The notes under the pieces were generated by a model. It had not been told where the DNA came from and ran no database searches. It saw only the letters and a list, made by a program, of their open reading frames with translations. A DNA stretch of 10,567 nt from Euperipatoides rowelli (lineage: Eukaryota; Onychophora; Udeonychophora; Euonychophora; Peripatopsidae): assembly GCA_003024985.2 (NCBI GenBank), contig PXIH01S0011871.1, one strand, 5' to 3'. The position numbers were made by a program, and so were the translations under genes. Shown piece after piece: positions 1-7,136 of the stretch; position 1 is the stretch's first letter; every line of letters begins with the position of its first letter.

Positions 1-540
1 GTTGAAATTAAAATCTCATACTTTGAAAGAAGATTAAGATTATACAAGAGCTTTTCCTATTATGAATAATTTATTAAATTATTTTTTGGCTATAAATAAA
101 AAAGAGTAAAATAAAAAAATTATCACATAAATATTACACCCTTCATTTACCTGGGAGTTTAGCAGGGAAAAAAAATATTTTCATCAAGTTAATAGACCCA
201 TTACTAGAAAAAAAATTGAAAAAAGGTTAAAACACAAGATGCCTTTATATTACATAAACCAGTGAGAAAAAATTTCCACAGAAGAAGAGTGATGGTGAAG
301 GGGATAGATTATCATTATCATACTGATTTATTAGTTTTATAGAATATATAATTCTGGAAACAAATATTTACTTACTTTTATCAATGTTTTTTTTTTTAAT
401 ATCCTTGGACTTTACCTTTTTAAAAAATAAATGAGTTTTACTTTAGTAAAAGCAATTTAAAAAATATTTAAAGAACATAAACCTAAAAAATTTCAAGGTT
501 ATGAGGGTACTGCATTTACTAGTAATTAAAAAAAAAAAAT
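1..540. other. A+T-rich stretch, no gene seen
   Basis: Long A and T runs with stop codons in every frame. No open frame, RNA gene or ordered repeat could be supported. The only G+C cluster is a CCCGGG site near 541-547, at the edge of the next region. Confidence 0.6.
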
Positions 541-589
541 TCCCGGGATTCACAGTAAATTTATTTTTTAATTAATTATAACTAGATAT

Positions 590-795
590 ACGAGTGATTA
601 TTAGAGAGTAACTATAAAGAGACCCGGTTTCTTTTCTTAGCCGGCGTACTTGGTTAAAGAACCCTAGGCAAGGTGGAGAAGTCTGGGAAAAAAACTATTC
701 CATAACCGACTAACTGGGACACAAACCTATGCTAGTTTCCCAGTACATGTCTTCAACACCAATCTAGTCAGCATCGCTACTGACTGAACCATGAT
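590..795 (-). mobile_element. Possible tRNA-derived SINE relic
   Basis: This patch is clearly richer in G+C than both flanks. On the minus strand it shows a degenerate RNA polymerase III A-box-like motif, TAGCGATGCTG (779 to 769), followed 41 nt later by a B-box-like motif, GGTTTGTGTCC (727 to 717). Spacing of this order is found in tRNA-derived SINEs. Downstream lies an unrelated body containing GGTTCTTTAACC and ACGCCGGC, and then A+T-rich sequence with a T run near 529-540. Both boxes deviate from consensus: the A box has T where A is expected, and the B box lacks the TTCGA core. No target-site duplication was found. It could instead be an exon or another transposon fragment. The SINE reading is an inference from layout only. 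Confidence 0.3.
713..744. other. Hairpin with four-base bulge
   Basis: ACTGGGA (713-719) plus AAC (724-726), separated by a CACA bulge, can pair with GTTTCCCAGT (735-744). The loop is 8 nt. The hairpin overlaps the B-box-like motif of the proposed SINE, so it may be the remnant of a tRNA T-arm extended by chance. Confidence 0.4.
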
Positions 796-1014
796 GTTGG
801 TATAGTTTACTAAAAAATTATCTCAAAATTATTTAAAATAAAAGGGTATTCATTTCTTTGTTACTAAAAGTGAAATCAAAGTTAGGTGGAAAGATACAAT
901 CGGACCTTAAAAGCAAAAATATGGAGATATTTTACAGCTAAAATACTTTAACTTATTTGAATATATTACAAGATCTTAAACATGAACAGATTGAGTTTTA
1001 AAACAAACTGGTGG

Positions 1015-1117
1015 TCAAGCACAATCAGTCAGTGGAAAGGGTGGTTTCCTTCCCATGACATACCATTTTCTTGCGGATCTCATTGATTTTGCCCAACCAT
1101 CATGATTGACCATGTAG
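1015..1117 (-). CDS. Candidate terminal coding exon, unknown protein
   Basis: The minus strand has a splice acceptor (TTTTGATTTCTTTTCAG, ending at 1118) followed directly by an open frame. The frame starts with one base completing a split codon, continues for 33 codons and ends at a TGA at 1015-1017. The peptide begins YMVNHDGWAKSMRS and ends with PPFPLTDCA. It contains RKWYVMGRK in the middle, with three basic clusters, two tryptophans and a proline-rich end. That composition is unlike the Lys/Asn/Ile/Phe-rich translations of the surrounding A+T-rich DNA, and the segment is richer in G+C than its flanks. I do not recognise the family. No AATAAA was found shortly downstream; the nearest similar hexamer is AATAAG near 955. 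Earlier exons were not identified. It may be a real last exon, a pseudogene fragment or a chance frame. Confidence 0.33.
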
Positions 1118-1134
1118 CTGAAAAGAAATCAAAA
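1118..1134 (-). promoter_or_regulatory. Candidate 3' splice acceptor
   Basis: On the minus strand a pyrimidine-rich tract (TTTTGATTTCTTTT) leads into CAG at 1120-1118. It immediately precedes the open frame at 1117-1015 and sets its phase. Stops in that frame just upstream mean the coding segment cannot extend leftwards without splicing. Confidence 0.35.
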
Positions 1135-2830
1135 CTGTGTGGTTGGACTACTTTAATTGATTAAGCCATAATTTTGAAATTTCCGGGCTTCATTTACATA
1201 AAGAGCCTTCTGCTTGGTTGTTATAATACAGAATGAGCTCAACCTGATGTAGTGAAGATAGGACATGTTCACTAAGGATTGACAGAAAGATTTAGGTAAG
1301 TCAGTGTAAATCTTACATAACAGAAAGTAGACACTGCATAAAAATGAATTGGATTCAAATCTACGGTTTAGATCTTGAAATTTCCAGTAATAACATAGAA
1401 ATGCCAATAAATAGCCATAAATTAAATATAGTTAATGAATAAATGATAATAACAAAATAGTTTTTTTTTAAAAAAAAAACAAATATTAAGTTATCAGGAA
1501 TAATTTAATTGGTTTGTTGATGTTTGATGTTTAATGCTTAGCATTTCTAAATGTAAACAAACCATTTAGGGCTTACAAGAATAACTTATGATTATGAAGA
1601 AACAATAGGTAAATTCCCAATTCAATGAAATAAAATATCTAAGATGAATTTTTTTTTATATAAATCAATTAGTTCATATGAATGCAGGATGGTTTTAAAT
1701 AGTATAACAGTTATCTAAAAATTGGAAGTCCAAATTTACATTGAAGTAGGATTATAATATAAACAAAGAAACAATCCTTCATAAAATTTAACAGAGAGTT
1801 CAATTTATTCAGAATTAAATTTAAAATATTTGATGTAGAGGATTTTCAGTCAGTTACATTTTCAATTGATAGATTGGCATACAAAATCAAATTAAAAGAA
1901 TGATAAAAAGTCTGGAAATTCAGATCATACTTGTCAGATTTGTTCAAGACACATTTGAATGGAAACTCACAAAATTACACATATAAAAACAATCAAATAA
2001 GTTCTTCAGATAACAGAAAGACCTAATAATAAGTATAGCCCCAGATAGTACAATCATAAAAACTTGTTAATTAAATGTTAATCAATTTTAAAAATATAAA
2101 ACCCCAAAATTACATATCCTTATTTTCTCACAAAGTTACAGTTAAGGCTGGTAAACTATCAATATGCACAAAACTATTTGTTTACTGAATTCAATATTTC
2201 ATCTTAGCCTTCTATCGGCTCTTGACCAAAAATAATTATAGCCTGATCAGTCAATCTTTTGAAAATAATGTTAAAGTTTAAAAATAAACTTTCTAATGCT
2301 ACTGCTGCCACAAAGAATCATGTGATGTCTTCATCAATATAAATGGTGAATACAATATTTTAAGTCGTAACAATCATCAAATAAAAAGTTTTAGAACTTT
2401 AAACTATCAAAATAGATAATTCTTAGATTTAACACTATCATCTTCCTTGAGTCTTTACTCCCTGGGGAAGCAGAGTTGTTCAGGCTTAAGATCACAAAAT
2501 ATTTCTAGCTTTAGTTCTTTATTTAAATGCTGAATATTCCCAGATGTTAGCCTAGTCCTTAAAGTCATTTAACCATTCACTCCTTGGTCTCCCCTTTTTT
2601 ACCTTTTATTTTAACGCTTATAGTGCTGTTAAAGTTTAATTCATGTATGTCCACACAGCACATGGCATCATATTGAATATTATACAGTATAAAATGCTTT
2701 CTTCTGGATATATAAGCTTTTCATTTAGGAAGTCATTAAATTTGTAAGGTAAAATTTTGGTCTTTACCGTCCACTCACAATCGAGCAGATGAACAATGGG
2801 GCATGGCAGCATTTTAAGTCCATTTGCCAC
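1135..2830. other. A+T-rich stretch, no supported gene
   Basis: There are two modest open frames on the minus strand (1153-1407 and 2636-2830). Neither has a recognised domain or credible gene signals. An A/T palindrome of nine T and ten A lies at 1461-1479. No inverted termini, tandem array or RNA gene was detected by eye. Confidence 0.5.
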
Positions 2831-2909
2831 TAAATTATTCCACCTCTTAATTATCAGGTTGGGGGATAGTTATTACACCTCTTGATTATCATTGAGTTAT
2901 TATTATTAT
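2831..2909 (+). repeat. 37-bp minisatellite fragment, left of LINE
   Basis: Two degenerate neighbouring units are visible. One runs from about 2831 (ATTATTCCACCTCTTAATTA, then TCAGGTTGGGGG). The second starts at 2866 with ATAGTTATTACACCTCTTGA, followed by TTATCAT. The same unit occurs in the same orientation at 5261-5307, on the other side of the LINE. The right edge decays into a short TTA run at about 2895-2909. Confidence 0.55.
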
Positions 2910-3113
2910 GTAACAAAGAAATATACACAAATATTACATATAAAACTACATGTTACCAGATAGAAAGATAATATAGCTACTTAACTTATGAAGGATGCAG
3001 GAGCTATTTACAAGAATACAAAAATTTAAATTAATAAAAAAAAATGTTTACTATATATTAAGTATTTCTTTTTTGTTTTATTAATAATATTGCTAACTAA
3101 TAGAAGAAATAAA

Positions 3114-3311
3114 TTAAGAAAGAGAATTAGTTAAATTGATCATACTGGAAATTACTGAGTTTTGATATCTTCTAGTCTTGATGAAATGTCTGTAATATAT
3201 ACCAGAATTCCTAGTGTTGTGAACAGAAAAATCACATACTTTAGAAGGAATAGAATTAGGATGCTTAACAAAAAAAAATGATTTGGAATAGTTTAATAAA
3301 AGAGATACCCT
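3114..3311 (-). pseudogene. LINE ORF2 C-terminal remnant
   Basis: After the premature stop the homology continues in two other frames. One carries KGISFIKLFQIIFF (upstream of 3271). A run of nine A (3270-3278, plus strand) marks a likely slip into the frame reading VKHPNSIPSKVCDFSVHNTR, then YYRHFIKTRRYQNSVISSMI, and ending at TAA (3114-3116). The pattern R-R-Y-NS-I, about 15-20 residues from the stop, is the usual end of CR1/L2-type ORF2 proteins. This fixes the end of the coding region and the polarity of the element. Confidence 0.75.
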
Positions 3312-3980
3312 TCATTCACAAAAAGAGGGTAAATTGAGAAGTCTTAAGGCTTCAATGTAAGGAATATGTCTTCCCACGATGATATTCAAAGCCTTTTTCT
3401 GTACAGATTCAAATAGGTTGCTTTTATTCACAGTATTAGCCGAGGACCAAACAGGTGAGAAGTAGTCAAGGCATGGTCTAATGTATGTGGTAAAAATATG
3501 TATGAGTGTTTTTTGATCACAACCAAGTCGTTTAAGTTTGTATAATATGAAAAATTTGGAATAAGCCGATGAAATATTATTGATAACATGAGTGTTCCAC
3601 TTAAGGTCAGATTGTATAGTGAGACCAAGAATTTTACAGTGATCAGAGATAATGACAGGAGAATCATTTATGTTTAAATTAAGTTTAGATTTTGATTTAG
3701 AAAAGTCATGAAGGATAACACATGACTTTTTAGGGTTAGGAAAAGGCATTTTAATGATACTATTCATAAAAACATTATGATCAACACAGTCATAAGCCTT
3801 GCTAAAATCCATTATTATTGAAACTTCCTTGTTCAAACCACTATCAAGGAACTTAAGTATAAAATCGAGGTAAAGTGAAAGATAATCAATCGGCAACTTT
3901 CCTAGAATGGCACCAAATTGAATTGTATCAAAAAAAACCAATAATCTCTGGAAGGAAAGAATGTTAAATGTGACGTTCAC
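3312..3980 (-). pseudogene. LINE RT palm/thumb with internal deletion
   Basis: This is a 222-codon frame. Residues 20-28 (IQFGAILGK) correspond to the QFGF--G-ST block. Residues 57-69 (MDFSKAYDCVDHN) are RT block A with its catalytic aspartate. Directly after KM at 77-78 (about 3747) the sequence jumps to NPKKSCVILHDF, which belongs well downstream of the catalytic centre. The PQGS and YADD blocks, normally about 100-130 residues, are absent, although the frame stays open across the join. Residues 115-132 (CKILGLTIQSDLKWNTHV) and 166-178 (YIRPCLDYFSPVW) are the usual post-palm motifs, and 193-218 continue with VQKKALNIIVGR and EALRLLNLPS. The frame ends in a premature TGA at 3312. The initiating Met at 3980 is a chance start created by the upstream frameshift. 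Confidence 0.88.
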
Positions 3981-4296
3981 AAATGTTTGCTATTGTGGTA
4001 AGAATGGAAATAGGTCTAATTTCTCTGGGGTTTTTTGGATTCTTGATCTCGGGAATGGGAACTAAAAAGTAATTTTTCCTACAACTAGGAAAAACCCTAC
4101 TAGTTAATAAGTTTATAAGGCAAGTAACTGATTCACAAAATTCATGAGCATATTCTTTTAATATAAAGTTAGGAACAAATTCAGGTGCATTCGCTGTAAA
4201 AGGGGAAATTATAGAGAGTTGTTTAAAGACCCAAAAAACTTCAGCTTTAGGTAGATGATTAGCATGTAAATCATTCACAAAATTAATTGAACTCAA
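3964..4296 (-). pseudogene. LINE reverse transcriptase, fingers remnant
   Basis: The frame holds PKAEVFWVFKQLSIISPFTA, then APEFVPNFILKEYAHEFCE, then VFPSCRKNYFLVPIPEI, ending with REIRPISIL and ICERHI. These correspond to the RT N-terminal blocks 0-1 of CR1/Jockey-type LINEs: A-GPD-P, then W(K)---VPIPK, then RPISLL. The usual tryptophan before the VPIP block is R here, and the usual GPDG is APEF, consistent with decay. The frame stops at 3964, while the following RT blocks continue in another frame starting near 3975, so an indel separates them. Between 4297 and 4437 the connecting sequence is broken by stops (with HNNRCFDVFTHFSLL in one frame). Confidence 0.82.
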
Positions 4297-4437
4297 GGGT
4301 TTGTACTATTGGCGAGGAGACTAAAATGTGTAAAAACATCGAAACATCGATTGTTGTGCATATAAACCTGGGAAACAAAACATTCTGATGATCCTTAAAC
4401 ACCCCAGCGGCTCTATTTAAAAACTTGATAACTATTT

Positions 4438-4793
4438 TTAGGATAATGTTGTTTGAAATTCTTTGAAATTCATTTTTCTTTGCCTCTCTAGGGATATGCT
4501 TAATTGTATGGTAAGTTTAAGAAAGTTTTCATTATCATTATTTTTAAAAGCAATGTTCTTGGATTTGATTATTTTTTTTAATTCATTGGTAATCAAGCTA
4601 TGATCATTTGTGTTGATAGATTTAGATTTTTTAGGGAAAGTAAGTTCATACAAAAACTCTAATTATTTGGTTGAACAAATTTGCAGCTTCTTCAATGTCA
4701 GAAACATTTTAGAGAGAGGACCAATCATAAGTGGATATAATTGTTCCAAATGATAAAAAACATGATTTGTTTTTTGAACGAAATTTAAATTCT
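4438..4793 (-). pseudogene. LINE ORF2 endonuclease-RT linker remnant
   Basis: From 4793 the minus strand reads KEFKFRSKNK, then STYDWSSLSK (about 4735-4710), a pattern often found between the endonuclease and RT of CR1/Jockey elements. That frame ends at a TAA at 4663-4665. A shifted frame carries SDIEEAANLFNQII over the same stretch, showing a frameshift near 4700. A third frame, from 4653 to 4438, holds YELTFPKKSKS, then NDHSLITNELKKIIKSKN and LERQRKMNFKEFQ. This is the basic helical linker that normally has W-TPELK followed by many Lys/Arg. The apparent start codon at 4653 is TTG and is not a true start. Two indels are needed to follow the protein through this block. Confidence 0.72.
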
Positions 4794-5117
4794 TTAACCC
4801 TTTCCACTCCAATGATTTTAGAGAATTTTGTTTCTACCACTCCAGAAGAAATTTGAAAAATCATTTTTTTTTTTAATTAAGATTTAGTATTCTTTTAATT
4901 TATTTTTTTAAAAACTCTCTTGGGATAATTAAAGACAAGTATATTTTGAGTCTTTTAAGCTAAAAAAAAATAGTAATTGAAGCATATTTGAATATAATAA
5001 TAATTATTGATTATGAAAAACAAGGAAATGAAAATGGCGATTTAGAATCGACTTTGGAGTGCAACTACTAAATTAAAAATGGTGATTCTCAATCGCCATT
5101 GGAGTGGAAAGGGTTAA
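4794..5117. mobile_element. piggyBac-type TTAA MITE inside the LINE
   Basis: The element is 316 bp between TTAA duplications at 4794-4797 and 5114-5117. Its termini are perfect 17-bp inverted repeats: CCCTTTCCACTCCAATG (4798-4814) and its reverse complement (5097-5113). TTAA duplication with a CCC start is the hallmark of piggyBac-superfamily insertions. It has no coding capacity, so it is non-autonomous. Subterminal structure is present. CCACTCC recurs at 4837-4843. On the right, two related 28-bp units (5034-5061 and 5079-5106) match at 22 of 28 positions, both ending in TTGGAGTG. The second unit contains a near-palindrome, ATGGTGATT-CTC-AATCGCCAT. The core is A+T-rich with A and T runs. 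Removing the element and one TTAA joins the LINE frame without a break, which supports the boundaries strongly. Confidence 0.9.
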
Positions 5118-5259
5118 GATTATTAGAATAAAATTTTAATAAAGACATTTGATTGGCAGTGAAAATGATCAAATTGTGATCAGAAGTAGCAATCGGAGAA
5201 GAAACACAGGAGGAAAAATTGGCATTACCTCGAAAAAAACATTTATCAAGGATTTTATG
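5118..5259 (-). pseudogene. LINE endonuclease domain, C-terminal remnant
   Basis: The minus-strand translation starts KILDKCFFRG and continues to SSPIATSDHNLIIF. The SDH triplet (5184-5176) is the conserved motif near the end of APE-like LINE endonucleases, with the histidine that takes part in catalysis. The preceding ILD element is also typical of this region. Everything upstream, including the N-terminal catalytic residues, is missing, because homology ends at about 5259 where the 37-bp repeat begins. The frame runs intact into the TTAA duplication at 5114-5117. Confidence 0.8.
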
Positions 5260-5260
5260 C

Positions 5261-5307
5261 ATAGTTATTGCACTGCTTGATTATCATAAGGTTGGGCATA
5301 GTTATTT
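5261..5307 (+). repeat. 37-bp minisatellite fragment, right of LINE
   Basis: One full unit, ATAGTTATTGCACTGCTTGA then TTATCATAAGGTTGGGC (5261-5297), is followed by the start of the next unit (ATAGTTATTT at 5298). It matches the copy at 2866 in the same orientation. The LINE homology stops within one or two bases of the unit boundary. Confidence 0.6.
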
Positions 5308-5360
5308 CTTACATAGTAAGAGTTAGAGTTCTGCATTGGGTGAAGGTTAGGACTATAATA
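5308..5360 (-). repeat. Diverged inverted copy of the 86-bp satellite
   Basis: The reverse complement of 5320-5351 reads CCTAACCTT, 11 bases, then GAAC, one base, then CTAACTC. The satellite units at 9275-10567 have the same blocks with identical spacing; by hand count 25 of 32 positions match a typical unit. A weaker match (ATAGTA versus ATGGTAG) continues to about 5312. Confidence 0.5.
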
Positions 5361-6770
5361 AAAAAATAAGAGTTGCTTGTAAACTTTCTAAATTTTAATG
5401 GTCTGTGAAGGTTGTAATCTCACCCATAAAATGGCTTGGTTTATTTAGACTTTTGCATATTTTCTTTTTTAATAAATTTCCATATGAAGGGCTTTTTATT
5501 CACAATGCTTGATTTTACACTTTATGTAAACCTCCATTTTTCAAACTCATTAAGCCAAGTGAACGTTCCACCAATCCAATATCAAGTATTTTCAAATTAT
5601 TGCAGTTTTACCGAAATTAGTAAAAAAATCTAATAAAGTATTAATTTTTTTACTATTTCCAAAATCCATAAATCAAGTCCTCCCCCTCTTTTTATCTTCC
5701 TTTTCTAAACTACATGTTGTTCTTGTACTTTGTATCAACTGTTTAATTTTATTTATATGATTTATAATATGTTGTAACTTATGTTACATTTCATCTTTAA
5801 TGCATCAATGAACATTTGTGATGTCATTGTTGAATAATTATTAGGCTTACCTGCAAAAAGTCATAAGAGATGAGTAATAACCATCTGCTGTATTTAAACA
5901 CTCCATAATCACTTATTAGCTTGTCTGTGCAATTGATTTTATGGAAAGAACTTGAGAAGCTTCAAACTCTTTACATTTTATAAATCTTTCAGTGTCTAGA
6001 CAGTGAATGGCTTCTGAATAAGAATTATAAACAGTATTTGAATTCTGAATAATTTATCATAATTCTGAACAGTGTTTAATTAAGTATTCTAATACTCGAG
6101 TTAAAAATAGAATTTGGGAGAGTTGTTGACATTACTTTTATTACAGTTGTTTTGCTGTATTTTTTCCTTTTACTAAATTAGATTTGCTATATAGTACTGC
6201 CATCAAGACTGAAAAAGTTTCTATTTCTTATTTTGGTTTAAGTAAAGGCTAAGCTAATCTGTCTTTAGTTGTCTTATGTCAATCACTTCAAATTCCTCAA
6301 TTTAAGAATTCCTATCAGTATCTAATAAAAGTGAAAAGGTTTTTCCTTTTGGCAAGCCAGTTAATTATAATTTTAAAATTGATTTTGTGGAATAATTTCA
6401 ATGGACCTGATTTTATGCAGGTTGTGTGTGGGCAGAGGCAGTAAATTAGCTTCTCTTACGGTAAAAAAAATATACTCTCCCTCCCAATGACAAAAAAAAT
6501 AAAATAGTTAACTATTAGAAACAAAACATTATGTAATATGATAATAATGATTTTTTTTTTAATCAATGAATTTTTATTAATTTAAATTGGTTCTTTATAA
6601 TTTTACCATAATTTTACAGTCTGAGAACACTAAATTTAGTTCTATGATTATTATTATTTCTATGATAAAAGTAAATTACATTTTAATAAATACATTGTAA
6701 GAAATGGTTTATATAGCCTACATTTAGTGAAAAACTAGATCAAATTGAAACAATTCATCTCATATTTTTA
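5361..6770. other. A+T-rich stretch, no supported gene
   Basis: A 65-codon plus-strand frame at 5436-5633 is rich in Phe, Ser and Asn and has no recognised domain. An acceptor-like TTTTATGCAG occurs at about 6412-6421 without a convincing exon after it. Apart from the splice-like motif at 5845-5860, nothing ordered was seen. Confidence 0.5.
5845..5860 (-). promoter_or_regulatory. Candidate recursive splice site
   Basis: On the minus strand CTTTTTGCAG is followed with no gap by GTAAGC, so an acceptor and a donor abut. Such zero-length exons serve as ratcheting points in very long introns. The pyrimidine tract is short, and one such match is expected by chance fairly often. The orientation agrees with the candidate minus-strand terminal exon at 1015-1117. 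Confidence 0.2.
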
Positions 6771-6774
6771 ATTG

Positions 6775-6783
6775 TATAAAAGG
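6775..6783 (+). promoter_or_regulatory. TATA-box-like element
   Basis: TATAAAAGG matches the core-promoter consensus and lies 65 bp before the ATG at 6840. A transcription start about 30 bp downstream would leave a leader of roughly 35 nt. In A+T-rich DNA TATA strings are common; the GG end is what makes this one stand out. The same bases also form AAAG-GTAAGT, a perfect 5' splice donor, so a donor reading is equally possible. Confidence 0.25.
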
Positions 6784-6839
6784 TAAGTTGTAGTCTTCTC
6801 CCCAAGCCAATAACTTAATTAATTACTATACCTATAACC

Positions 6840-6941
6840 ATGTCAGCAGGCAACAACGGTGGCATTGGATTGGTGGCAGCTATTCAGGGTTCCAACAAAT
6901 GGGCAGTAAATTTAAATGTTTTTTTTTTTTTAAGGAATTAA
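6840..6941 (+). CDS. Candidate small ORF or first exon, unknown
   Basis: The ATG has A at -3 (AACCATG) and opens 33 codons ending at TAA (6939-6941). The first 22 residues, starting MSAGNNGGIGLVAAIQGS and continuing NKWA, are Gly/Ala/Asn-rich and encoded by a GC-richer segment than anything for several hundred bases either side. The rest (VNLNV, then Phe from a T run) looks like intron. A weak donor, GCA-GTAAAT, sits at 6906 exactly where the composition changes. The most economical reading is a short first exon behind the TATA box, but no continuing exon was found. It could equally be a transposon fragment, and the opposite strand is also open over much of it. No family was recognised. Confidence 0.2.
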   Translation: MSAGNNGGIGLVAAIQGSNKWAVNLNVFFFLRN

Positions 6942-7136
6942 TTGTTCCTTCAATTTGGCTTCAATGTTATTCCTTTAACAAACGATTTTTTAATACTTTT
7001 TTTTAAACAAATACCTACTTTTCAATTTGTTAATTTATGATAGTGAAATAGTTTTTATAAGACTAACAGGGCAGGGTGAAGATAGGAAAGAACAATCACT
7101 TGAGCTCAGAGGACTTCTGGGATTAGCTGTCTAGTT

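Larger units (their letters stand above)
3114..5259 (-). mobile_element. Decayed, 5'-truncated CR1/L2-like LINE
   Basis: Reading down from 5259 to 3114 on the minus strand gives parts of a non-LTR retrotransposon ORF2 in order: the end of an APE-type endonuclease (ATSDHNLI), a lysine-rich linker, reverse-transcriptase fingers (VPIPEIKNP, then RPISIL), block A (DFSKAYDCVDHN), the post-palm region (CKILGLTIQSDLKWNTHV) and the C-terminal segment (RHFIKTRRYQNS). The style fits the CR1/L2 part of the Jockey superfamily; finer placement needs a phylogeny. The copy is dead. Its 5' end stops inside the endonuclease next to a minisatellite, the central palm is missing, and there are at least five frame changes or stops. 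It is also interrupted by a TTAA element at 4794-5117. The 3' untranslated part is unclear but may reach about 2924. Confidence 0.88.

Noticed and set aside
1153-1407. An 84-codon minus-strand frame just upstream of the candidate terminal exon
   Set aside because: It has no recognisable domain, and its composition follows the local A+T richness. Its stop lies before the acceptor at 1118, so it is more likely intron or intergenic sequence.
2636-2830. A 64-codon minus-strand frame with several Cys and Trp residues (ends with MPCAVWTYMN)
   Set aside because: The composition is slightly coding-like, but no family was recognised and no promoter, credible splice pair or polyadenylation signal supports it.
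3428-3667. A 79-codon minus-strand frame overlapping the RT remnant
   Set aside because: It is an out-of-frame shadow of the LINE reverse-transcriptase sequence, which shows clear motifs in the other frame.
5436-5633. A 65-codon plus-strand frame rich in Phe and Ser
   Set aside because: It has no domain or convincing gene signals. A frame of this length is not remarkable by chance in this composition.
6932-6950. AAGGAATTAATTGTTCCTT, an imperfect palindrome
   Set aside because: It is short and built from common A/T words. Nothing nearby indicates a functional site.
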